From contig JAIBBR010000048.1 in assembly GCA_019694575.1 (NCBI GenBank), positions 1-34,955 of the forward strand: a DNA stretch of 34,955 nucleotides, written 5' to 3'. Origin of the DNA: Myxococcaceae bacterium. GTDB lineage: Bacteria; Myxococcota; Myxococcia; Myxococcales; Myxococcaceae. The notes below the pieces were generated by a model. The model was not told the DNA's origin. It was given only the letters and a program-made list of their open reading frames with translations, and searched no databases. Shown piece after piece: positions 16,302-23,112 of this stretch (positions are counted from its first letter, which is position 1; every line of letters starts with the position of its first letter). The position numbers and the translations under genes are program-made.

Positions 16302-17927
16302 GTGAATATCTCGAGTGCTCCCTGCCGCCGCTGCGCGGTTGAAGTGCCGTTCGACGCGATGGAATGCCCGAAGTGTGGCGAGCCGGCGCCGACGTTGAAG
16401 CACCTGAAAATCATCGACGGCCGCTGGGTGATTTTGCACGTGCTGGGCAAGGGCGGCATGGGCACGGTGTATAGAGCGCGCGACAGCCAGACGTCGCAAG
16501 AGGTGGCGCTCAAGCTGTTGTCGGCCGAGTTGCTGCTCGATGAAGAAGTGATGACCCGCTTCGAGCGCGAGGCCCGGCTGATGCAGAAAATGGAGCACCC
16601 CCATTTGGTGCGGGTGCTGCACGTGGGTACGCACGACAAGCTGCCCTACTTCGTAATGCAGTACGTCGAAGGCTCGACGCTCTCGACGTTGCTCACCGAG
16701 AAGCACCGTTTTTCGCTCGCCGAGGCGGTGCCGCTTCTGAAGCAAGTGGGCGCGGTGCTCACCTATGTGCACCAAAAAAGCATCGTTCACCGCGACGTGA
16801 AGCCCGCCAACATTTTGATTACGCAAAAAGGTGAGGTGACGCTGCTCGATTTCGGTGTGGCGAAAGAACGCTCCAGTGGCACCACCCGCACCGGGGCGTT
16901 GATTGGCACCCCGCGCTACATGGCACCCGAGCTGATTCTCGGCCAAAAGGCTGACTTCAGAGCTGACATTTATTCGTTGGCGCTGGTGGCGTACGAGATG
17001 CTCACGGGCAGCCACCCCTTCGCGGCCGATGCCGATGTGGCGGTGATGATGGCGCAGATAAACACGCCGGTGCCTGACCCGCGGTCGCTGGTGCCGGGGT
17101 TGCCGCCATACGTGGCCGAGTCGTTGATGCACGGCCTCACCAAAGAGCCGGCTGACCGTTTTGGCTCGGCAGAGGCCTTCATTCAGTCGCTCGAGAAATC
17201 GCCTTCGCAGGCGCGCACGGTGTTGGTGGGGGCGTTGCTTACGGCCGAGACGGCCACGCTGCCTCCGTCGAGCCACCACGCATCGTCGGCGCAAACGGTG
17301 GTGATGGCGGTGCCAACGGCTCCCGAAGCGAAAACGGTGGTGTCGCTGCCGTCGTCGACTGACACCGGGCGCGTTTACACCGGCGAGTTGCGCACGGTGG
17401 TTGACCACCCATTGCCTTACGCTGACGCCGCTGAAACGGTCATCGGTGACGTGTCGGGGCGGCATTCAAACGCGTCGTTGGTCGACACGCCGGTGCCCAC
17501 CGAGACCGACGGGCACATTCCCCGTTTTGTCACGCGCAGCCCGCGTGCGTACCCGCGTAACGCCGTGGTGACGTGGGTGGCGGCGGTGGTGTTGTTGGCG
17601 GCGCTGGCGGGTTTCGCGGCGTGGCGTTTCTTGCCGGTAGAAGAGCCCGTTGCCCTCGCACCGGTGCCACGGCCGTCGCCAGTCGCGGCTTCTGCGCCTG
17701 CGCCGTCGACGACACACGGCGAGTTGTTGGTGCAAGTGACATTGGGTGGAAAACCGGTGGTCGCGGTGCTCGAAGTCGACGGCGTGCGCCGTGGGCAAAC
17801 GCTGGGCCCGGTGAAGTTAGAGCCTGGTGCGCGGCAGGTGAAGGTGCTCTACAACCGGCTGAGCACCTCGCGCACCATCGAGATTACGGCGGGCCGGCTT
17901 ACCCAAGTGAAAATGGAGCTGCAGTAG
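16302..17927 (+). CDS. Membrane Ser/Thr protein kinase with zinc ribbon and PEGA-like tail
   Basis: A 541-aa Hanks-type kinase. An N-terminal zinc ribbon has C8/C11 and C22/C25. The kinase domain (~40-300) has the glycine loop GKGGMG at 50-55, ATP-binding K72, catalytic D165 in HRDVKPAN, D183 of DFG, and APE as MAPEL. All catalytic residues are present. A Thr/Ser/Val-rich linker with TV and TVV repeats (~300-415) may be an autophosphorylation platform. A single membrane helix lies at ~420-443. The periplasmic C-terminus (~470-541) resembles a PEGA domain (GELLVQVTLGGKPV, LEPGARQVKVLY). The start is GTG, chosen because it keeps the ribbon and stays out of the divergent gene. Substrates are unknown. 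Confidence 0.93.
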   Translation: MNISSAPCRRCAVEVPFDAMECPKCGEPAPTLKHLKIIDGRWVILHVLGKGGMGTVYRARDSQTSQEVALKLLSAELLLDEEVMTRFEREARLMQKMEHPHLVRVLHVGTHDKLPYFVMQYVEGSTLSTLLTEKHRFSLAEAVPLLKQVGAVLTYVHQKSIVHRDVKPANILITQKGEVTLLDFGVAKERSSGTTRTGALIGTPRYMAPELILGQKADFRADIYSLALVAYEMLTGSHPFAADADVAVMMAQINTPVPDPRSLVPGLPPYVAESLMHGLTKEPADRFGSAEAFIQSLEKSPSQARTVLVGALLTAETATLPPSSHHASSAQTVVMAVPTAPEAKTVVSLPSSTDTGRVYTGELRTVVDHPLPYADAAETVIGDVSGRHSNASLVDTPVPTETDGHIPRFVTRSPRAYPRNAVVTWVAAVVLLAALAGFAAWRFLPVEEPVALAPVPRPSPVAASAPAPSTTHGELLVQVTLGGKPVVAVLEVDGVRRGQTLGPVKLEPGARQVKVLYNRLSTSRTIEITAGRLTQVKMELQ

Positions 17928-17995
17928 CGGCAGGGGTGAAGCTGCGTGTAGATTTGTCGTCATATGGAGCGATAAGTCTTCACGCACTACGAATT

Positions 17996-19084
17996 TCAGC
18001 GGAAGGAAACCTTCTTTTTCTTCGCGGCGGGTTTTTTCATCTTCATTTTCTCAATCGCCTTCTCGAGTACGGCCACTTGCTGCTCACTCGCCTGCGCGGC
18101 GCGGGCACAGTTGGCAAGGTACGCCTGTGCGGTGCTGCGCCCCGTGGGAAAAACGAGGTACGCGGTGCGCAACGGGTTGAAGTCTTCAATCAGCGCCAGC
18201 CCGCGCTCGTTGCACTGGTTGAAGGCCTTCGCCGCGTCTTGGTGCGCGTCTTTTTTGTCTGCTAAGTCGGTCGCCTTCTTTGCCCGCTTTAGGTTCTCGC
18301 GGCCGGCGGCGTCTTTCTCGGGCACGCGCGACAAGAACTTCAGCCGCGCCACGTCGAGCAACACGCGCGGCAGCTGCTTGGCCAGCATCAGCCGGTGCTT
18401 CTGCGCATACGTGTGGTACTTGGGCACTTCACTTTCTAGGTGCTCGCCGTCTTCGAGCACGCCCTTCAGCTTGAGAGCCGCCTCGCGCGCGACCTCGACT
18501 TCTGCCTCGACCGGCAGTTCTTTGCCGACGGTCTCGAGCACGCTGTTTAGCTTGAGCAGCGCCGCATCGGCTTCGGCCCAGTGTTCGGCGGCCTTCACTT
18601 CAAATTGGTGTACGCGCGCGGCTTCACGTTGCTGGGGCAGCTTGGCGAACACCGCGTCGTACCGGGCAGAGATGGCGGCGTGCTCGGGGTAGTAAGTGAA
18701 GTCGGCGTCATCGATGGCGCGCTTCGCCTCTTCGAGCGCGTCTTCGGCGTCGCCCGGTTCGAACTTTTGGTAAGCGGCCTCGGCTTCATCGAGCGCTTTC
18801 TCGGCGCGATTCGCTTTCGATTCAGCGTTGAGCAGTTGCTGGCTCAAGGTGCGTGGAGCGCAAGACCAACAAACCATCGCGATGAAAAGGGCAAGAGCAC
18901 CAAACAGTTGACCCGATCTACTGCGGCTGCCGATCCTCTCGCTGCGGCGTGCGGCCTCGTTAGTCCGCTCCTCGACGTGCCCACCGGCACGCCTCCGGTG
19001 CTCCTTCCTCGGGCGCCCGCCTCGCTTCGGTCTCGTCACCCTCGCGACGATTGGGTCAACTGCTTGGTGCTCTAGGCGTTGCAT
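17996..19084 (-). CDS. Helical lipoprotein whose signal peptide is interrupted in frame by a mobile repeat
   Basis: A 362-aa open frame of unknown family. From residue ~75 it is almost all charged helix (Ala/Glu/Lys-rich; coiled-coil-like to ~340), ending in a strongly basic tail (KKPAAKKKKVSFR). Residues 61-75, FGALALFIAMVCWSC, form a hydrophobic stretch ending in a lipobox-like Cys. The 60 codons before this are supplied by the inverted-repeat element at 18894-19073. If that element is removed, the ATG at 19084 joins directly to give MQRLALFIAMVCWSC, a normal lipoprotein signal peptide. That ATG lies 3 bp after the DUF4256 stop, as in an operon. Whether the extended protein is still exported is uncertain. 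Confidence 0.7.
   Translation of the reverse strand: MQRLEHQAVDPIVARVTRPKRGGRPRKEHRRRAGGHVEERTNEAARRSERIGSRSRSGQLFGALALFIAMVCWSCAPRTLSQQLLNAESKANRAEKALDEAEAAYQKFEPGDAEDALEEAKRAIDDADFTYYPEHAAISARYDAVFAKLPQQREAARVHQFEVKAAEHWAEADAALLKLNSVLETVGKELPVEAEVEVAREAALKLKGVLEDGEHLESEVPKYHTYAQKHRLMLAKQLPRVLLDVARLKFLSRVPEKDAAGRENLKRAKKATDLADKKDAHQDAAKAFNQCNERGLALIEDFNPLRTAYLVFPTGRSTAQAYLANCARAAQASEQQVAVLEKAIEKMKMKKPAAKKKKVSFR
18894..19073. repeat. 180-bp element with 25-bp terminal inverted repeats (MITE-like)
   Basis: The left end (18894-18918) and right end (19049-19073) are inverted copies matching 23 of 25 bp: AGAGCACCAA, one variable base, CAGTTGACCC, one variable base, ATC. Length 180 bp is exactly 60 codons, and it sits in frame and free of stops within a lipoprotein gene on the minus strand. 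The interior is GC-rich with its own hairpin (GTGCC 18977-18981 / GGCAC 18986-18990) and encodes an Arg-rich peptide (RGGRPRKEHRRRAGGH). There is no transposase and no clear target duplication. It looks like a non-autonomous palindromic element; its family is not known to me. Confidence 0.75.
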
Positions 19085-19087
19085 GGG

Positions 19088-19660
19088 TCAAACCGTGAGC
19101 GACGCGCGAAACCCGCGGGCGGCGTAATAAGACTCGGCGCCGTTGTGGTAGCGAAAGACGGTGTCGTACCGGCGGTCGCAAAAGAGAGCGCCGCCGAGCT
19201 TGCGAATGTCAGCGGGGGTTTGCACCCAGCTCGAGGTCTTGAGGTCAAATTCGCCGAGTGCTTGCAATTGGCGGTACTGGTCTTCGGTAAGCATCTCGAC
19301 GCCCATTTCTTCGGCCATGCCCATGGCGCTGCCGGCTGGCTTGTTCTCTTTGCGAGAGGCGAGGGCGGCGGCGTCGAAACAAATGCTGCGCCGGCCCTTG
19401 GGGCTTTCTTCGGAGCAGTCGAAGAAGGTGAATTCGCCGTGCTTCTTGTCGACAGCAACCACGTCGGGCTCGCCGCCGGTCTTTTCCATTTCAGCAAGAG
19501 ACCAGAGTTTGTCGACGTTGGCTTCGAGCTTGGTTTGCACCTCGGCCCATTTGAGGCCCTGGTGGCGGTTCATGTTTTTTTCGAAGCGGGCTTGGAGTGT
19601 TTGAAGCAAGTCAGCTTGTTGGCTCGTAGAGAGTTTTCGTGTGTTTTTGGCGTTACGCAT
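19088..19660 (-). CDS. DUF4256 family protein
   Basis: A 190-aa cytosolic protein closely fitting DUF4256: RFEKNMNRHQGLKW, LWSLAEMEKTGGEPDVV, DCSEESPKGRRSICFD, MGVEMLTEDQYRQLQALG, FDLKTSSWVQTPADIRKLGG, and CDRRYDTVFRYHNGAESYY. Members are ~180-190 aa and widespread, but no biochemical role is known to me. The ATG at 19660 is preferred over an in-frame GTG 33 bp upstream because family members start near here. It is followed after 3 bp by the lipoprotein ATG. It diverges from the HprK-like gene across 66 bp with no clear promoter. Confidence 0.93.
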   Translation of the reverse strand: MRNAKNTRKLSTSQQADLLQTLQARFEKNMNRHQGLKWAEVQTKLEANVDKLWSLAEMEKTGGEPDVVAVDKKHGEFTFFDCSEESPKGRRSICFDAAALASRKENKPAGSAMGMAEEMGVEMLTEDQYRQLQALGEFDLKTSSWVQTPADIRKLGGALFCDRRYDTVFRYHNGAESYYAARGFRASLTV

Positions 19661-19726
19661 GGTTTTGCTCAGGCCTTTCGAGAGACGTCGCACCGGCGGG
19701 CAACGCTAGGCTAAGAGGCTCGGCCC

Positions 19727-20536
19727 GTGCAGACCTTGTCGTTCAAAATCGCCCAGTGCGTCTTTGGCCTCCACCTGCCGTCGCAGTCATTGCGCGATAT
19801 TTTTTCGAGCGCGTGGAACGCATTCGCCAGCACCGAAACGCCTGAGGTGAATGTGCACGTGCAGCTCACGCGAAGCAGCACGCAGGTGGGCCTGCGAGAA
19901 ATGCCGCAGGTTCGGGCTGAGAAAGACGGCAGCTTTGGCATTGAAACGGCTGATGTCACCGCGACGATTTCGGCCGACGGCACCCGCGCCGATGTCGACG
20001 GCAGTGGCGACCGTTTTCCCGTCGAGAGCGTGGTGAAGTTGCTTCTCGCGCGCCGGCTGCTCGCGCAAGGTGGCTTGCTGGTGCACGGGGTGGGCGTGGC
20101 GGCGAAAGAAAACGCGGCGCTCTTCGTGGCCGATTCAGGCGAAGGCAAGAGCACCTTGGGTGAACATTCTACGCGCGGAGGTCTCACGCGCTTGGCCGAT
20201 GAACTGGTGGCGGTGCTGCCTGATGCAGGGCAGGGCGTAAAGGTCATGGGCACTCCGTGGAACGTGGGTGTGCCGTTGAGCGCGCGGTTGTGTCTGTTGG
20301 GCACGCTGGGGTGGAGCGCGGCGCCGTACCTCGAGCCTGCACCTTCTGCGTTGCTCGCGCCCAAGCTGCTTTCCAATTCGTTGCTCTTCGACGCGTCGCC
20401 CGCGGGGCGTGCCCGGGTGTTTCAGGCCGCGAGTGAGCTGCTCAACGCGGTGACGTGCGTGAAGTTGTATTTTGCGCCCGATGCTTCAGTGGCCGCTACG
20501 TTGCGTGAGACATTGGCTTCGTTTTCGGCGGAGTAG
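19727..20536 (+). CDS. HPr-kinase-like P-loop protein
   Basis: A 269-aa protein with an HprK-type P-loop fold. Walker A ADSGEGKSTL has K141, preceded by the strand GGLLVHGVGVA that marks HprK-like serine kinases, and LADELVAVLP (D158, E159) resembles the HprK second acidic motif. The N-terminal ~100 residues are beta-rich and diverged. Bacterial HprK phosphorylates HPr; short homologues like this are often found in peptide-modification or polysaccharide loci, where their substrate is unknown. No HPr, PqqD or lasso-peptide gene is near. The start is GTG with no Shine-Dalgarno. It converges with the hydrolase gene with 3 bp between stops, so no terminator fits there. Confidence 0.8.
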   Translation: MQTLSFKIAQCVFGLHLPSQSLRDIFSSAWNAFASTETPEVNVHVQLTRSSTQVGLREMPQVRAEKDGSFGIETADVTATISADGTRADVDGSGDRFPVESVVKLLLARRLLAQGGLLVHGVGVAAKENAALFVADSGEGKSTLGEHSTRGGLTRLADELVAVLPDAGQGVKVMGTPWNVGVPLSARLCLLGTLGWSAAPYLEPAPSALLAPKLLSNSLLFDASPAGRARVFQAASELLNAVTCVKLYFAPDASVAATLRETLASFSAE

Positions 20537-20539
20537 GCG

Positions 20540-22126
20540 TTATTTCGCCAACATCCAGTCCAAGGCGCCCGCGATGACTTCGGGCAAATAGTCAGCCCCG
20601 TTTGAGTCGCGAAAATTGTGGTCTACACCGGCCAACTCGCGTCGGGTGAGCGCGTTGGCGCGACCGGCCTCGATGAAGCGCTGCTCGAGGTAACGTGACG
20701 TTTCAATCGGCGAATTGATGTCGGCATCGCCATGCACCGACAGCACTGGGCCCTTGAAGGCCACGGCATCATCAGCCGGCGTGTGCGTGAGATACGAGGC
20801 CCAGCGCCGATAGGTGAGCCCGAGTAGGTAGCGGTCTACAGAAGGTTTGGCGAGAATACGCATCGTCACGGTAAATACGTAGGCATCGATGAACCTTGCG
20901 TTGAGGGCGTCGATGGTTGCGCTGGGAGTCGAGAGCAGCTGCTTCAAGCCAATGCGCGCTTCGTCTGCCGGCCCTAAGCCACCGCCGCTCAAGACGGTGA
21001 GGGTGCGCAGGTCGCTTCGTGACGCTGCAAGACCGGCGGCGACATCTGCTCCTTCGCTATGACCGATGATGTGTATGCCGTCAAAGGAGCCGTACTCAGC
21101 GACGAGGACGTCTAAGAATCGAGAAGCGTTCTCGATGCGAGACGCGCGGGTGTCGTGCTTCTCGGCTTCTGCCGTCAATGTACTTTCGGCATTGGGTTCG
21201 ACGCCTACTTTGTCCAAAGTAGCGACGAATATTTTTCGGCTCATCGCGAATGGCACCACGCGCCGCTGAGTGAAACCGCGCGCCGATTGAAAACCGCTGC
21301 CGTGTAGGTAGAGCACCAGTGGGCGTGGGCCTTGCGCTCCGTTGGGGCTGAAGAAGTACGCGTTGAACGACTGCGCTCCGACGGTGATTCGGTAGCGCTG
21401 CTCAGACCAGCCATCACCCTTCGCACCCGCAGAGGCAGTCGATTCCGTGGCGTTACTCGCCTCCGTTGTTTGCTCCGGCATAGCTCGCGATGTGCCGGTG
21501 ACGTCGTACGCGAGCCAAAGCAAAAGCGATGCGGCGAGTGCGAACGCCGGCCAGCGCTTCGATGAAGCGATACTCACCTCGGTCAGCGCGAACGACGGCA
21601 ATGACAGCCAACCAAACACCAATGAAGGCACGAGAGCCGCAACAACATTTCGCAAAGCGAAAGCGGGAGGCGCAAAGGGGCCTGCCGGCGTCGAGAACGC
21701 TATCGGTGCCTCACCCACCCATGGCGCGGCGGCGATGAACAAACCCCACAGTGTGGCGTGTGCCAAGCTCATGCGCAAAACATGTTTGCGTGAAGCATCG
21801 CGTGTCGCTCCCAGCACCCAGGCTTGCGCCCACCCAGGGGGGATACCGGCCAATGCACCGAACAGAAAGCTCCACGCGGGTGCAGTGAGACGACCGGTGA
21901 GTTTTTCGACAGCCAGCACAAATACCAGCCCAGCCCAACCACCCAAGGCGGTGGTTGTAACCCACCCGGGGCGAAGTCCACGCGAGCGGCCGGTGACCCA
22001 CTGAGCAAAGCCGAGCAGAGGCGCTGCCAAAACGAGACCTGAAAAATGCTGAAAAGCCGCGGTGAGCGAGAGCGCGCTGATGAACGTCCACCCGAAAATC
22101 AAATGCCGCGCCCTTAGAGACCGCAC
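20540..22126 (-). CDS. Membrane-anchored alpha/beta hydrolase
   Basis: A 528-aa protein when started at the GTG at 22126, immediately after the VOC gene stop; the longer open frame overlaps that gene. Residues ~10-230 hold about six hydrophobic helices. From ~250 an alpha/beta-hydrolase domain begins (LVLYLHGSGFQSARGF), with nucleophile S357 in GHSEG, acid D467 in HGDADINSP and H503 in VDHNFRD, a complete triad. The catalytic domain probably faces the periplasm. Substrate unknown. Codon choice is looser than in neighbours, with fewer of the locally common NNC-GAN pairs, which could reflect transfer. It follows the VOC gene by one base. Confidence 0.82.
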   Translation of the reverse strand: MRSLRARHLIFGWTFISALSLTAAFQHFSGLVLAAPLLGFAQWVTGRSRGLRPGWVTTTALGGWAGLVFVLAVEKLTGRLTAPAWSFLFGALAGIPPGWAQAWVLGATRDASRKHVLRMSLAHATLWGLFIAAAPWVGEAPIAFSTPAGPFAPPAFALRNVVAALVPSLVFGWLSLPSFALTEVSIASSKRWPAFALAASLLLWLAYDVTGTSRAMPEQTTEASNATESTASAGAKGDGWSEQRYRITVGAQSFNAYFFSPNGAQGPRPLVLYLHGSGFQSARGFTQRRVVPFAMSRKIFVATLDKVGVEPNAESTLTAEAEKHDTRASRIENASRFLDVLVAEYGSFDGIHIIGHSEGADVAAGLAASRSDLRTLTVLSGGGLGPADEARIGLKQLLSTPSATIDALNARFIDAYVFTVTMRILAKPSVDRYLLGLTYRRWASYLTHTPADDAVAFKGPVLSVHGDADINSPIETSRYLEQRFIEAGRANALTRRELAGVDHNFRDSNGADYLPEVIAGALDWMLAK

Positions 22127-22127
22127 C

Positions 22128-22577
22128 TTACTTCGCGGGCGGTGGTTGCCACGGGTTGTACGAGCCGAAGCTCCACAAGTTGCCTTCGAGGTCGCGGCAC
22201 GCATAACCGCGGCCGCCGTAATCTTCAGTCTTCAACTCGAGCACGATTTTGGCCCCCGCAGCTTTGGCGCGGGCATAGTGCGCGTCAGGGTCGCCCGTCA
22301 CCACGTACGGGCTCTGTGTCACCAAGCCTCCCAGCGCATCGGGCGGCTTCATGTTGCGGCCGAACTCACGGTCATTCATCGAGCCGAGCATCACCATGCC
22401 ATTGCCATTACCGAGCACCAACTCAGCATGCTCGATGGTGTTGTCTTTACCCGGCACCACCAAGTGCTTCTCAAAACCGAAAGCGCGGCACAGCCATTCG
22501 ATGGCCGCGTGCGCGTCGCGGTACACCAAACAGGGAATGATGGAGGCGTGGCCGGTTTTTTGCGCAGGTGTATTCAT
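22128..22577 (-). CDS. VOC (glyoxalase/bleomycin-resistance) superfamily protein
   Basis: A 149-aa VOC-fold protein with two beta-alpha-beta-beta-beta modules. Typical features are IIPCLVYRDAHAAIEWLCRA at the start, AELVLGNGNGMVMLG, PYVVTGDPDAHYARAKAAGA, and the C-terminal GGRGYACRDLEGNLWSFG. It is closer to PhnB/YdcJ-like VOC proteins than to lactoylglutathione lyase. No metal-site assignment is certain and the substrate is unknown. GGAG at 22584-22587, 6 bp before the ATG at 22577, fixes this start over the longer frame. It lies between MerC-like and hydrolase genes on the same strand. Confidence 0.93.
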   Translation of the reverse strand: MNTPAQKTGHASIIPCLVYRDAHAAIEWLCRAFGFEKHLVVPGKDNTIEHAELVLGNGNGMVMLGSMNDREFGRNMKPPDALGGLVTQSPYVVTGDPDAHYARAKAAGAKIVLELKTEDYGGRGYACRDLEGNLWSFGSYNPWQPPPAK

Positions 22578-22632
22578 TGTCAGCTCCGTTGCACCCCAAG
22601 AGGTAACCCACCCTGCCAGGAATGCCAGCTGA

Positions 22633-23043
22633 TTAATGCGAGTGCCCGTGGTGCGCGTGGGCGTCATGTACGCAGCGCCGGTTCTTCCAATGCGCCCACA
22701 TCAACACCGCCGCACCGGGAATGGTGAGCGCCGACTCCATCAACACGTCACCTTCGAACAGCAGCGTCGCCAAGGTAAGCAGCGTCACGCCCACCAGCGC
22801 CGCGACGATAATCGACGGGCGGCGGTGGTGCTTGTACCCGGGAATGAACGCCCACAACGCGGTGCCCACCACGAAAACCAGCAGCACCGGGTGAAAGCCG
22901 CCCATGAAGTGAGACAGCGTGGGCATTGCCGCCAGCACGAAGGGCGCCGCCAGGCAGTGAATGATGCAAATGAGTGAGAGCGCTTGCCCCACCGAGTCGC
23001 CGACAACGTGGTTGTGAGGTGAAGAAACGCGCTCCGCCGCCAT
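22633..23043 (-). CDS. MerC family membrane protein
   Basis: A 136-aa protein with four hydrophobic segments. The first contains the Cys pair of SLICIIHCLAAPF, the MerC signature, and the C-terminus is His-rich (HDAHAHHGHSH). MerC proteins move mercuric ions across the inner membrane, but many chromosomal members lie outside mer operons and may handle other metals. No merR, merA or merP is in the window, so mercury transport is not established. The ATG at 23043 is preferred; the longer frame adds 19 residues without membrane character. It is 69 bp downstream of the large lipoprotein gene. Confidence 0.82.
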   Translation of the reverse strand: MAAERVSSPHNHVVGDSVGQALSLICIIHCLAAPFVLAAMPTLSHFMGGFHPVLLVFVVGTALWAFIPGYKHHRRPSIIVAALVGVTLLTLATLLFEGDVLMESALTIPGAAVLMWAHWKNRRCVHDAHAHHGHSH

Positions 23044-23112
23044 GAAGCCCCAAGGAGTAGCCCGGTTTGCAGCGTGTTCGCAAGCGCAAGCCAGTTGCAA
23101 TAACGAAACGCG

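Noticed and set aside
15743-16639. The long form of the first bPH2 gene (298 aa)
   Set aside because: The first 125 residues are antisense to the kinase gene and Cys/Ser-rich; the ATG at 16264 gives the expected protein.
16257-17465. A 402-codon open frame antisense to the kinase gene
   Set aside because: The composition (Arg/His-rich, no fold) marks it as a shadow of the kinase, whose catalytic motifs are intact.
17937-17984. GTGAAG/CTTCAC pair between the convergent kinase and lipoprotein genes
   Set aside because: 6-bp arms with a 36-nt loop and no T-tract; likely chance.
22578-23112. A complete mercury-resistance operon around the MerC-like gene
   Set aside because: No merR, merT, merP or merA is present; the neighbours are a VOC protein and an unrelated lipoprotein.
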